Of a stretch of DNA of 64,000 nt, positions 16,448-25,325 are shown in pieces. The stretch is from UBA5078 sp964538025 (GTDB lineage: Bacteria; Pseudomonadota; Gammaproteobacteria; Pseudomonadales; Pseudohongiellaceae), in the NCBI GenBank assembly GCA_964538025.1, contig CAZICZ010000011.1:43993-107992 (forward strand). The letters run 5' to 3'. The notes under the pieces were generated by a model. The model was given only the letters and a program-made list of their open reading frames with translations, did no database searches and was not told the DNA's origin. Within the stretch, counting starts at the first letter, position 1. Each line of letters begins with the position of its first letter. A program made the position numbers and the translations under genes.

Positions 16448-17407
16448 TCAGGCTGCCGGCACGCGCTCCAGAATCGTGGTCAATACCTTGTCGGGGGTCA
16501 CACCGCTGGCTTCCGCCTCAAAGCTAAGCAGGATGCGGTGACGCAACACATCAAAGAACACCGCTTGGATATCATCCGGGCTGACGAAATCCTTGCCCTG
16601 AATCCATGCATGGGCACGCGCACAGCGATCCAACGAGATGGTGCCACGGGGGCTGGCGCCGTATTCCAGCCATTTGGCCAGATCGTCTCCGTAGAGGGCG
16701 GGATGGCGTGTCGCCATGATCAATTGAATGATGTATTCCTCAACGGCGGGTGCCATGTGCATCGCCAGAATTTCCTGACGTGCGGCAAACAGGTCTTCCT
16801 GACTGACGACAGCGGGAGTCTGGGGCGCTTTGTTCTGCGCTTCGTTGCGCACCAGTTGGAGAATCCGGCGCTCGGCTTCCGTGGAGGGGTAGCCAATCGA
16901 CACATGCATCAGGAATCGGTCGAGTTGTGCCTCAGGCAGGGGATAGGTTCCCTCCTGTTCGATGGGGTTCTGTGTGGCCATCACGAGAAACAGAGGAGGC
17001 AGCGTGAAGGATTCCCGGCCCACCGAAACCTGATGTTCGGCCATCGCTTCCAGCAGGGCGGACTGCACCTTGGCTGGGGCGCGGTTGATCTCGTCGGCGA
17101 GCACGAGATTGTGAAAAATCGGGCCTGGCTGGAAGCGGAAGGATCCGTCTTCCGGACGGAAAATTTCGGTGCCGGTGATGTCACTTGGCAGAAGGTCTGG
17201 TGTGAACTGGATGCGGTGGAAGTCGCCTTCAATTGCCCGAGATAAGTCTTTGATCGCTTTCGTTTTCGCAAGCCCTGGAGCGCCTTCCACCAGCAAATGT
17301 CCATCAGCCAGAAGAGCGATCAACAGGCGGTCTACCAGCCGCTCTTGCCCGATAATTTGCTGAGAAAGCCAGTCTTTGAGTTCAGTAATAATGCGGTGGT
17401 GACTCAT
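16448..17407 (-). CDS. MoxR-family AAA ATPase (module 2, Bat operon)
   Basis: AAA+ ATPase heading the Bat operon. The 319-aa product has Walker A EGAPGLAKTKAIK (the usual MoxR GxPGxAKT form), Walker B LVLADEINRAPAKVQSALLEAM, and LVMATQNPIEQEGTYPLPEA. Its Walker A has the Ala-Lys-Thr form whereas module 1 has Gly-Lys-Thr, so the two belong to different MoxR subfamilies and are not a recent duplication. It is divergent from the DUF2835-pyrD genes, with a 230-bp shared upstream region. Confidence 0.93.
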   Translation of the reverse strand: MSHHRIITELKDWLSQQIIGQERLVDRLLIALLADGHLLVEGAPGLAKTKAIKDLSRAIEGDFHRIQFTPDLLPSDITGTEIFRPEDGSFRFQPGPIFHNLVLADEINRAPAKVQSALLEAMAEHQVSVGRESFTLPPLFLVMATQNPIEQEGTYPLPEAQLDRFLMHVSIGYPSTEAERRILQLVRNEAQNKAPQTPAVVSQEDLFAARQEILAMHMAPAVEEYIIQLIMATRHPALYGDDLAKWLEYGASPRGTISLDRCARAHAWIQGKDFVSPDDIQAVFFDVLRHRILLSFEAEASGVTPDKVLTTILERVPAA

Positions 17408-17577
17408 AATTATTTCTCTATTTCTTTTTAGTTAAATGCTTGAACTATCAGGGCGAAAGTCAGCGATTGTAACCGTTTTACCTGCGATGTCTAGGGAGCG
17501 TTTGTCGCAGTGTGTGGCGGTGGTCGTCCCCCTTCAGAGCGTGCCTGGAGGGCGCAGACTCTAGCAGGCAATTCCCC

Positions 17578-17583
17578 TATAAT
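17578..17583 (+). promoter_or_regulatory. Candidate -10 element (TATAAT) upstream of the DUF2835 gene
   Basis: A perfect TATAAT lies 54 bp before the GTG start of the DUF2835-pyrD genes in the 230-bp divergent region. I find no good -35 at the right spacing (the 17-bp position reads CAGACT), so strength and use are uncertain. The rest of 17408-17637 shows no other clear feature. Confidence 0.35.
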
Positions 17584-17637
17584 GCCCGTCCACTTGCCGC
17601 CCCGCGGGCGCATGGAATATTTAGTGGAGTCCGGTGC

Positions 17638-17859
17638 GTGAAGAAGATAATCGTGGACCTTTCAATCCCGGCGGAACACTTCGTGACATTGTACAGTGGC
17701 ACCGTCAAAGATGTGCAAGCTGTTTCACGCGAGGGGCTCAGCGTGCGGTTCCCCGGTCGTATCCTGCAAAAATACGTCGACCATCAAGGCGTTCGTGGCA
17801 CCTTTGCCATCGAATTTGATGAGGCGAATAAATTCAAGGCGATAACCAAAATTGTATAA
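17638..17859 (+). CDS. DUF2835 family small protein
   Basis: Conserved gammaproteobacterial protein of about 73 aa, function unknown. It starts at GTG with GTGGAG upstream. The pattern of the family is visible: a beta-strand start KKIIVDLSIPAEHFVTLYSG, then VSREGLSVRFPGRILQKYV and a C-terminal FDEANKFKAITKI. The frame is open further upstream to 17512, but that stretch is not family-like and covers the -10 element. Its TAA lies inside the first codons of pyrD (8-bp overlap). Confidence 0.8.
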   Translation: MKKIIVDLSIPAEHFVTLYSGTVKDVQAVSREGLSVRFPGRILQKYVDHQGVRGTFAIEFDEANKFKAITKIV

Positions 17860-18877
17860 GCTGATCCAGAAAGTCCTGTTCTGCCTGCCTGCCGAGGCAT
17901 CCCACACACTCACGTTGCCCTTGCTTGATGTTGCACACCGTACCGGGCTTTTGTCCCTGATCCGGAAGCGCCCGCTGGCGCCCCGTCCGGTTTCCGTCAT
18001 GGGCCTGACATTTCCCAATCCTGTGGGCCTCGCCGCGGGACTCGACAAAAATGCCGATCACATCGACGCTCTGGCGGCGCTGGGATTTGGATTCATTGAG
18101 GTGGGCACGCTCACACCGCGTCCTCAGCCCGGCAACCCCAAACCCCGCTTGTTTCGCCTGCGTTCGGAGCGCGCGATCATCAACCGCATGGGTTTCAATA
18201 ACAAAGGCATCGACCATGCCCTTGCTCAGATCGCCAAGAGTCGATACGCGGGAATCCTGGGCATCAATATCGGAAAAAATGCGGACACGCCCGTCGAGCG
18301 CGCTGCAGAGGATTATCTGATTTGCATGCGCAAGTGTTATCAGGCCGCCAGTTATATTGTTGTCAATCTTTCGTCCCCCAATACGCCGGGGCTTCGCAGT
18401 CTACAGTTTGGCGAGGACCTGCACCGACTCCTGGCCCTGTTGAAAGAGGAACAACGCACGCTGACCGGGGTGCATGGGAAAAAGGTGCCACTTGTCGTAA
18501 AAATTGCACCCGATTTGCAGGACGAAGAGATCGAGATGATTGCGCAGGCGCTAGTGACTTACGCACTGGATGGCGTGATCGCCACCAATACCACGCTTGA
18601 CCGAGCGCGAGTGCAAAGCAGTGTGTACCGGGATCAGAAAGGCGGATTAAGCGGTGCGCCCCTGACAGAGAAATCGACTCACGTTGTGCAGGTGCTGCAT
18701 CGCGCCCTCCAGGGGCGTCTGCCGATCATCGGCGTTGGGGGCATCATGAGTGGTCAGGATGCAAAGGCAAAAGCGGATGCGGGGGCCGCGCTTGTGCAGT
18801 TATACAGCGGGTTTATTTATGTAGGACCTGCACTGATTCGTGATGCGGTTTCCGCGCTGCAGGATGAACGTGAATGA
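17852..18877 (+). CDS. pyrD: Dihydroorotate dehydrogenase (quinone), class 2
   Basis: Membrane-associated FMN enzyme oxidising dihydroorotate to orotate with quinone as acceptor, in pyrimidine synthesis. The 341-aa product starts at TTG with MYKLIQKVLFCLPAEASHTL, the amphipathic N-terminal helix typical of class 2 enzymes. It has NPVGLAAGLDKN, the catalytic region VVNLSSPNTPGLRSLQ with the active-site Ser, the FMN motifs KIAPDLQDEEI and ATNTTLDR, and GVGGIMSGQDAKAK. The unusual TTG start is fixed by the family N-terminus and by overlap with the gene before. Confidence 0.96.
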   Translation: MYKLIQKVLFCLPAEASHTLTLPLLDVAHRTGLLSLIRKRPLAPRPVSVMGLTFPNPVGLAAGLDKNADHIDALAALGFGFIEVGTLTPRPQPGNPKPRLFRLRSERAIINRMGFNNKGIDHALAQIAKSRYAGILGINIGKNADTPVERAAEDYLICMRKCYQAASYIVVNLSSPNTPGLRSLQFGEDLHRLLALLKEEQRTLTGVHGKKVPLVVKIAPDLQDEEIEMIAQALVTYALDGVIATNTTLDRARVQSSVYRDQKGGLSGAPLTEKSTHVVQVLHRALQGRLPIIGVGGIMSGQDAKAKADAGAALVQLYSGFIYVGPALIRDAVSALQDERE

Positions 18878-19152
18878 CGTCCGTGATCTTGTACGGAACG
18901 GTCGGTTGCCATCTGTGTGAACAGGCACAGACATTGCTGGAGCCCGTGCTTGCCGCACTTTCCGCGCGACGCGTCGATCCTCTCGTGCTCCACGTGACGG
19001 ACATTGCGGATGATCCTGTCCTGATGACGTGCTACGGAATTCGAATTCCGGTTCTGCGCGTCGATCCTTCCGAGGCGGAACTGGGATGGCCTTTCGATCA
19101 GGCTGAAGCCTACGCGTTTCTCATGTCTGCGCTTGGCAGCCCGAATAATTGA
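18874..19152 (+). CDS. Glutaredoxin-like protein (DUF836)
   Basis: Thioredoxin-fold protein of 92 aa with an N-terminal CxxC redox motif (YGTVGCHLCEQAQ) and the cis-Pro strand YGIRIPVLRV. Members of DUF836 are glutaredoxin-like with no assigned partner. It overlaps the pyrD stop (ATGA) and so is the last gene of the DUF2835-pyrD unit. Its last 43 bp overlap the end of tatD on the other strand. Confidence 0.87.
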   Translation: MTSVILYGTVGCHLCEQAQTLLEPVLAALSARRVDPLVLHVTDIADDPVLMTCYGIRIPVLRVDPSEAELGWPFDQAEAYAFLMSALGSPNN

Positions 19153-19940
19153 ATCGCGTTGGCGGTTGTGTGCTCGGCGACCTCCGACACGCTGAGGCCC
19201 ATCGCTTGCGCTACCGTTTCCAGCACGGCCACTAGATGACACGGTTCATTGCGACGACTCTTGGGTCGCGGCTGCAGCGTCCGTGGGAGCAGGTAGGGAG
19301 CGTCGGTTTCCAGCAGCAGTCGATTCAGCGGAATGTCGCGCAGAAACGCCAGCAGGTGATGTCCCCGCCGTTCATCACAGACCCACCCGGTGATGCCGAT
19401 GTGCATGTCCAGATCCAGATACTGGTACATCTCGTGCTTTTCTCCCGTAAAACAATGCACAACGCCGCCCTTGTGCAGGCCGTCGCGAAAGGATTTCAGT
19501 AGCGGAAAAAAGCGATCATGGGCGTCGCGCTGATGAAGAAAGACGGGTTTGTCGATGTCGCACGCGATGTCGAGATGGGCTTCGAATACCGCCTCTTGTA
19601 CGGGGCGGGGCGAGTAATCCCGGTTGAAATCGAGCCCCGTCTCGCCAACGGCGCGAACGAGCGGGAGGCGGGCAAGATCGCGTATCACGCGCAGTCCCGA
19701 GTCGTCACACTGCTGCGCTTCATGCGGATGAAATCCGGCAGTGGCGGAGAGAAGTTCGGGGGCTTGAGCCGCCAGCGCACAGGCGCGTTCGGATGCCTGC
19801 GCATTGGTGCCGGTAACGAGCAGATGGACGATGCCGGCATCCTGCGCCCGCTGTAGTACGTCCGAGAGGTCATGGGCAAAAGATTCGTGACCGAGATTTG
19901 CGCCGATATCGATCAGGGAAGCGCGTGATCTGTCATGCAT
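19110..19940 (-). CDS. tatD: TatD family metal-dependent DNase
   Basis: TIM-barrel Mg-dependent 3'-5' exonuclease of the TatD family. From ATG at 19940 the product is 276 aa and starts MHDRSRASLIDIGANLGHES; the longer frame upstream lies inside the next gene. The TatD-proper signatures are present: DIGANL in place of the HxH of other members, VGETGLDFNRDY, FLHQRDAHDRF, HCFTGEKHEM, GITGWVCDERRG and LLETDAPYLLPR. It overlaps the EAL-HDOD gene by 8 bp. Confidence 0.93.
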   Translation of the reverse strand: MHDRSRASLIDIGANLGHESFAHDLSDVLQRAQDAGIVHLLVTGTNAQASERACALAAQAPELLSATAGFHPHEAQQCDDSGLRVIRDLARLPLVRAVGETGLDFNRDYSPRPVQEAVFEAHLDIACDIDKPVFLHQRDAHDRFFPLLKSFRDGLHKGGVVHCFTGEKHEMYQYLDLDMHIGITGWVCDERRGHHLLAFLRDIPLNRLLLETDAPYLLPRTLQPRPKSRRNEPCHLVAVLETVAQAMGLSVSEVAEHTTANAIQLFGLPSADMRNA

Positions 19941-21159
19941 GTTGGACAACGGCGTCCAGTTGTGAGGCCCAGCGAATGCTTTCGCGATAGGCGTTTTCCA
20001 GTTCTCCGGTGCCGATATTGAGCTTTTCAAGTGCCGCAATATCCAGCTTGTCCCACTGTGCCTGCTCGTAGGCGATGACCGTATTGATAACGGTACCGAT
20101 CGGTCCATTGCCTCTGAGTAAGCCATCCACTACCAGAGGTGAGAGTGGCATGGAGCTCACGATCTCTTGCAACTCCACGTCAAAAAATGCATCGAGGTTG
20201 GAGAGTAACCCCGTTGTAAAATACGCATCACTGTCTGTGGAATTCGTGAAGCATTCCGCGAGCAATTGCGCCATCTTGGCGCGAGTCATGGCGAGCATGG
20301 AAAGTGCGTTGGGTTTGTCTGCCATGGTGCTGAGCGACAACAACGTCGCCCAACTTTTCACTTGCCGTAGTCCCAGCATTGACACCGCGTGTTGCAGCGA
20401 AGTGATTTCCCGTCGACCAGAAAATGCAGCGGAGTTCACCAGCTTGATGAGTTTGACACTCAGCACCGGGTCCTTGGCGATGACGGCCGCAATCTTGCCC
20501 AGCTCGGCGTTGGGGTTTTGTAATTGGGTCAGCAGATTCAGCACGACGAGTTTGTTCGCCGGCACCTTGCGTCCTTTCACCTGTTCGGGTTTGCTAAGGA
20601 AATATCCCTGAAAAAGTGTGAAGCCCAGGCTCTTGCAGAAATGGAACATTTCATGGGTTTCAACCTTTTCGGCAAGTAGCGTGACATCAAAAGGTTTTAA
20701 CAGGGCCACATGGCGCTTAATCTCTTCTTCGTCGAAGGCCAGGACGTCGATTTTGACAATGTCTGCAATCTTCAGTGCGGGGTCCCATTTTGCGTCGTAC
20801 ACAAAGTCGTCCAGCGCGATGGTATAGCCGGCATCCTTGAGTTTCTGCAGATGATCAACCAGTTCCTGATCCGCTTCGATATCCTCCAGTACTTCGATAA
20901 CAAAGCGTTTTTTATCGAAGGGCGGTGGGTTCAGAATGAGATTGCGTGTGAAATTGATATACGCCGGGTGATGCTGCACCACCTCGCTGATGTCCAATTC
21001 ATTGAAGGCGTTAAGAAATACCTGAGACGTGGCGGAATCACCGTCGAACACATTGGCGTTTGCAGTATTGTCGGAGCGGAACAGAAGTTCGTAGGCACTG
21101 ACCCGGATATCCACATCAAAGATGGGCTGCCGTGCTAGAAGGATGTGCTGGTCGCTCAT
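19933..21159 (-). CDS. EAL-HDOD (YuxH-type) signalling protein
   Basis: Cytoplasmic regulator that joins a YuxH-type EAL domain to an HDOD domain. From ATG at 21159 the product is 408 aa. The EAL part (about 5-200) has ELL in place of EAL (SAYELLFRSD), INFTRN, FVIEVLED, LDDFVYD in place of DDFGTG, VKIDVL, LAEKVET and FQGYFLSKP. Many metal- and ligand-binding positions are kept, but loop 6 is altered, so catalysis on c-di-GMP is doubtful. The HDOD part (about 205-400) has DPVLSVKLIKLVNSAAF and LQHAVSMLGL. It is divergent from ilvE. Confidence 0.88.
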   Translation of the reverse strand: MSDQHILLARQPIFDVDIRVSAYELLFRSDNTANANVFDGDSATSQVFLNAFNELDISEVVQHHPAYINFTRNLILNPPPFDKKRFVIEVLEDIEADQELVDHLQKLKDAGYTIALDDFVYDAKWDPALKIADIVKIDVLAFDEEEIKRHVALLKPFDVTLLAEKVETHEMFHFCKSLGFTLFQGYFLSKPEQVKGRKVPANKLVVLNLLTQLQNPNAELGKIAAVIAKDPVLSVKLIKLVNSAAFSGRREITSLQHAVSMLGLRQVKSWATLLSLSTMADKPNALSMLAMTRAKMAQLLAECFTNSTDSDAYFTTGLLSNLDAFFDVELQEIVSSMPLSPLVVDGLLRGNGPIGTVINTVIAYEQAQWDKLDIAALEKLNIGTGELENAYRESIRWASQLDAVVQHA

Positions 21160-21354
21160 TCCAAGGACTCTGTCGCAAATTAAATGTCGGCATTGTAACG
21201 CAGTCTTCAGAGGAGGCGAGTGGTTTTTGAGAATTTCTCGCATTTGAGCGACCATAGACCTCGGTTCTCACTTCCCCCATAATACGCCGCCATCAAGGCG
21301 CGCACCTGAGCACGTTGCGCGCTATCCCCCATTCGTTTTAGGCAGGTATTCGAC

Positions 21355-22404
21355 GTGGCGACATCCAAGGCAAAAAAAGACCTCGACTGGGCAGATCTGG
21401 GGTTCAAGTACCGACAGACAGAGGCACGCTTCAGCGCGCTTTATAAAAATGGTGCCTGGTCCCAGGGCGAGCTCGTGCAGTCTCCGACCATTGCGGTGCA
21501 TGAAGGGGCTCCAGCCCTGCACTACGCCCAGCAATGTTTCGAGGGAATGAAAGCCCAGACCGCGCCGGATGGCCGAGTGTTGCTATTTCGGCCCGACCTC
21601 AACAGCGAACGCATGAACCGCACCGCTGCACGCCTCTTGATGCCTGAAGTGCCACAGGCTTTGTTTCTGCGTGGCGTAGAGGAGGCTGTCCGCGCGAATT
21701 ACGCCTGGATTCCGCCTCACGGCTCGGGTGCTTCGCTGTATATTCGTCCGATGCTGATCGGGGTGGGGGAGAACCTCGGTCTGCGTCCCGCCAGTGAATA
21801 CGAGTTTCGCGTTTTTGTTTCGCCGGTAGGGCCATATTACAAGAGTGCGGGAATGGCGGTGATTTCGCTGGCGGTGTCTGAATATGATCGCGCAGCGCCT
21901 GCGGGCACCGGCGCTTACAAGGCAGGCGCCAATTACGCCGGCGGGCTGCTGGCAACTCGCAAGGCCCAGGAACTGGGGGCCAATGAAGCCCTCTATCTGG
22001 ATTCAGCCAAACGCTTGTATATAGATGAAGCAGGATCGGCCAATATCGTGATCGCCATGAAGGGGAATCGCTTTGTCACGCCAAAATCCAATGCGATTCT
22101 GCCCAGTGTGACGCGTCGCTCCATCATGACGCTCGCAGAACAAAATCTGCACATGCAGGTCGAGGAACGCCCTATCGAATTGCGCAAGGAGATTGGGGAC
22201 TTCGAAGAGGTTGCCGCATGCGGCACGGCAGCCGTCTTGTCGCCTGTCGGCAAAATCTGGGTCGATGGTCACTGGCATTATTTCCACGACCAGGGGCAGT
22301 CGGTCGGCCCAACGATGCAAAAACTTTACGATCTTCTGGTCGGTATCCAGCGCGGAGAATTGCCGGACGACAACGGGTGGGTGCACGAAGTCAGGATCGA
22401 CTAA
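21355..22404 (+). CDS. ilvE: Branched-chain amino acid aminotransferase
   Basis: PLP enzyme of fold type IV that interconverts leucine, isoleucine and valine with their 2-oxo acids. The 349-aa product starts at GTG (GGCAGG upstream). It has HEGAPALHYAQQCFEGMKA, the PLP lysine within GTGAYKAGANYAGGL, and IDEAGSANIVIAMKGN, which mark the longer ECA39/BcaT-type subgroup rather than the 309-aa E. coli type. It stands alone between a divergent regulator gene and topA. Confidence 0.93.
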   Translation: MATSKAKKDLDWADLGFKYRQTEARFSALYKNGAWSQGELVQSPTIAVHEGAPALHYAQQCFEGMKAQTAPDGRVLLFRPDLNSERMNRTAARLLMPEVPQALFLRGVEEAVRANYAWIPPHGSGASLYIRPMLIGVGENLGLRPASEYEFRVFVSPVGPYYKSAGMAVISLAVSEYDRAAPAGTGAYKAGANYAGGLLATRKAQELGANEALYLDSAKRLYIDEAGSANIVIAMKGNRFVTPKSNAILPSVTRRSIMTLAEQNLHMQVEERPIELRKEIGDFEEVAACGTAAVLSPVGKIWVDGHWHYFHDQGQSVGPTMQKLYDLLVGIQRGELPDDNGWVHEVRID

Positions 22405-22449
22405 GTCCTCTGCCCATCGTCAGTTTACGGGTTCCAAGGGCGTCTGATT

Positions 22450-22482
22450 GCCCCCGCACCGAGGTCGGAGTGGGGGCGATTT
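22450..22482 (+). terminator. Possible weak terminator after ilvE
   Basis: An 11-bp stem with one mismatch (22450-22460 with 22467-22477, very GC-rich) and a 6-nt loop is followed only by GATTTCCC, so it is a strong hairpin with a poor T-run. It lies 46 bp after the ilvE stop. The rest of the 232-bp ilvE-topA gap shows nothing else clear. Confidence 0.45.
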
Positions 22483-22636
22483 CCCTCCCGGATCGCCACC
22501 GCACTTCCTTCAACAAACGCTTGACCCTCGCTCGCCCAGCCCTTATATATGTCCGCTTCTTTTGCCCCGGGCTCCTTTTCACAGCCCGTCACAGGGGCAC
22601 TTACTCCCGTAGCAGTATCAGGAAACGTTCAGGATA

Positions 22637-25258
22637 ATGAGTAAATCGTTGGTGATAGTCGAGTCGCCCGCCAAAGCGAAAACCATCAATAAGTACCTTG
22701 GTAAGGAATTTATCGTTAAATCGAGTGTGGGACACATTCGAGATCTTCCTGCCGGCGGCAATGCGCAAACGATCGACACCAAGGAGCGCGCAAAAGCCGC
22801 TGCCGCGACCCGAAAACTCAGCGCCGATGAAAAGCTGGTGCATAAAAAAACCAAGGCGCGTGAGCAACTGATCTCCCGCATGGGAGTTGACCCTGAGCAC
22901 GGCTGGAAAGCCAAATATGAAATTCTGCCCGGCAAGGAAAAGGTCGTGGCGGACCTGCGCAAATTAGCCAAGGATGCCGACACCATCTATCTGGCAACGG
23001 ACCTTGACCGCGAGGGAGAGGCAATCGCCTGGCACCTCAAGGAATCCATAGGCGGTGACGAGTCGCGGTACAAGCGGGTTGTCTTTAACGAAATCACCAA
23101 AAAAGCGATCAACGAAGCTTTCTCCCATCCTGGCGCACTCGACATGAAATACGTCGAAGCCCAGCAGGCGCGGCGTTTCCTCGACCGTGTTGTGGGTTTC
23201 ATGGTCTCTCCGCTGTTGTGGGCGAAAGTGGCTCGCGGCTTGTCCGCCGGCCGTGTGCAGTCGGTCGCGGTGCGTCTCATCGTGGAGCGCGAGCGTGAGA
23301 TTCGCGCCTTCATCCCCGAAGAGTTCTGGGAGGTGTACGCCGATCTGCGCACCGCCAAGAAAGAAGCACTCCGCTTTCAGGTGGCCAAGTGGAAGGGCGA
23401 TGCCTTCCGGCCCGTGAACAAGAAGGAGGCTGACGATGCCCTGAGCGCCCTCCAAGGCGCGCACTATCATGTTGCCAAGCGGGAGGACAAACCGACGTCC
23501 TCCAAACCCAAAGCCCCTCTCATCACCTCCACGCTGCAGCAGGCCGCCACGCGGCTGGGATTTGGCGTGAAAAAGACCATGACGCTGGCGCAGCGACTCT
23601 ATGAAGCGGGCTATATCACGTATATGCGTACCGATTCGACGCATCTCAGCGATGATGCACTGAGCATGTGCCGCGACTATATCCTTTCGCATTTCGGCAA
23701 AGCCTACTTGCCAGAGGCACCCCTTCGGTACAGTGCCCGCGAAGGGGCGCAGGAAGCGCATGAAGCCATTCGCCCGACAGACGTTTCAATGCAGGCGACT
23801 CAGCTGCAAAACATGGAGCGGGATGCAGAGCGCCTGTATGCCCTGATATGGCAACACTTTGTCGCCTGCCAGATGCCACCGGCGCAATATGTCAGCAGCG
23901 CGATCAGCGTGACGGCAGCTGATTTCGAATTGCGCACCAAAGGGCGCATCATGAAGTTCGATGGCTATATGCGCGTGTTGCCCAGCAAGGAAGAGGATGT
24001 CGTGTTACCGGACGTCGAGGTGGGCGAGCGACTGGCGCTGGAGCGTCTCGATCCTTCGCAGCATTTTACAAAGCCATCGCCACGCTACACAGAGGCCAGC
24101 TTGGTCAAGGAGCTGGAGAAGCGTGGGATTGGCCGCCCCTCGACCTATGCCGCGATTATTTCCACCATCCAGGAGCGTGGCTATGTGAAAGTGGAAAACC
24201 GCCGGTTCTATGCGCAGAAGATGGGCGATATTGTCGCAGAGCGCCTCATGGAGAGTTTCTCCGACCTCATGGATTACGATTTTACGGCCAAAATGGAGGA
24301 CGACCTCGACGGCGTCGCTCTGGGCCGACAGAACTGGAAGGAAGTGCTGGACACGTTTTATCGGCGTTTCAGCAAGCAGCTGAGCACGGCGAGTGAAGAC
24401 TCCGATGCCGGTATGCGCGCAAACAAGCCGACAGACACGGATATTCCCTGTCCCAAATGCGGTCGCCCGATGCAGATCCGCACGGCATCAACCGGCGTGT
24501 TCCTCGGGTGTTCTGGCTATTCGCTGCCGCCGAAGGAGCGTTGCAAGTCCACGATTAACCTGACTTCCGGGGAAGAGGCGATCAGCACGGATGACGCCGA
24601 TGAGGCGGAAGAGGTGGAAAATGCGCGCCTGCGCCAGCGCAAACGCTGTCCCACCTGCAATGCGACCATGGACAGCTATCTGATCGATGACAAACGCAAG
24701 CTTCACATCTGCGGCAATAACCCCGATTGCACCGGGTTTTTGGTCGAAGAGGGCAATTTCAAGATTCGTGGCTACGAAGGGCCTCTGATCGAATGCGACA
24801 AGTGTGGGTCCGACATGCAGCTCAAGTCTGGCCGCTTCGGCAAATACTTTGGATGCACCAGCGAAACCTGCGCGAACACCCGCAAATTGCTGCGCAACGG
24901 GCAGGCTGCACCGCCCAAGATGCCGCCGGTGTCCATGCCGGAGCTGCGGTGTGAAAAAGTGGATGATCATTATGTGCTGCGTGACGGCGCTGCAGGCCTG
25001 TTCCTGGCCGCCAGCAAGTTTCCCAAGAATCGGGAGACCCGTGCGCCCCTGGTGTCGGAGCTGGTGCCACACAAGGCAGAGCTGGACCCCAAATACCACT
25101 TCCTGCTGTCTGCGCCTGTGAAAGATGATCAGGGCAATCCCGCTGTCGTGCGCTACAGCCGCAAAACGGCAGAACAATATGTGCTCACGGAAGAACAGGG
25201 CAAGCCCACGGGATGGAAAGCGTTTTACAAAGGCGGCCGCTGGGTTGTCGACAAATAA
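22637..25258 (+). CDS. topA: DNA topoisomerase I
   Basis: Type IA topoisomerase that relaxes negative supercoils. The 873-aa product begins with the Toprim motif KSLVIVESPAKAKTINKYL and TDLDREGEAIAWHL, and has the catalytic Tyr at about 329 (YITYMRTDSTHLS). The C-terminus carries three four-cysteine zinc fingers (CPKC..GC..C from about 602, CPTC..CGNNPDC, CDKC..GC..C). Length matches E. coli TopA (865). An intrinsic terminator follows at once. lexA is convergent to it. Confidence 0.97.
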   Translation: MSKSLVIVESPAKAKTINKYLGKEFIVKSSVGHIRDLPAGGNAQTIDTKERAKAAAATRKLSADEKLVHKKTKAREQLISRMGVDPEHGWKAKYEILPGKEKVVADLRKLAKDADTIYLATDLDREGEAIAWHLKESIGGDESRYKRVVFNEITKKAINEAFSHPGALDMKYVEAQQARRFLDRVVGFMVSPLLWAKVARGLSAGRVQSVAVRLIVEREREIRAFIPEEFWEVYADLRTAKKEALRFQVAKWKGDAFRPVNKKEADDALSALQGAHYHVAKREDKPTSSKPKAPLITSTLQQAATRLGFGVKKTMTLAQRLYEAGYITYMRTDSTHLSDDALSMCRDYILSHFGKAYLPEAPLRYSAREGAQEAHEAIRPTDVSMQATQLQNMERDAERLYALIWQHFVACQMPPAQYVSSAISVTAADFELRTKGRIMKFDGYMRVLPSKEEDVVLPDVEVGERLALERLDPSQHFTKPSPRYTEASLVKELEKRGIGRPSTYAAIISTIQERGYVKVENRRFYAQKMGDIVAERLMESFSDLMDYDFTAKMEDDLDGVALGRQNWKEVLDTFYRRFSKQLSTASEDSDAGMRANKPTDTDIPCPKCGRPMQIRTASTGVFLGCSGYSLPPKERCKSTINLTSGEEAISTDDADEAEEVENARLRQRKRCPTCNATMDSYLIDDKRKLHICGNNPDCTGFLVEEGNFKIRGYEGPLIECDKCGSDMQLKSGRFGKYFGCTSETCANTRKLLRNGQAAPPKMPPVSMPELRCEKVDDHYVLRDGAAGLFLAASKFPKNRETRAPLVSELVPHKAELDPKYHFLLSAPVKDDQGNPAVVRYSRKTAEQYVLTEEQGKPTGWKAFYKGGRWVVDK

Positions 25259-25263
25259 AAAAA

Positions 25264-25287
25264 GGCCGCGTCACGCGGCCTTTTTTT
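25264..25287. terminator. Intrinsic terminator between topA and lexA
   Basis: GGCCGCG (25264-25270), loop TCA, CGCGGCC (25274-25280), then seven T; on the other side the stem is preceded by a run of A, so it can serve both the topA and the convergent lexA transcript. Confidence 0.9.
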
Positions 25288-25325
25288 ACCCTCCTGAAAG
25301 AAGCGCACAGATCGCGTTTCGCGTG

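Noticed and set aside
15433..16527. Plus-strand ORF of 364 codons opposite the Bat-operon DUF58 gene
   Set aside because: Shadow frame; the minus strand has the DUF58 signature.
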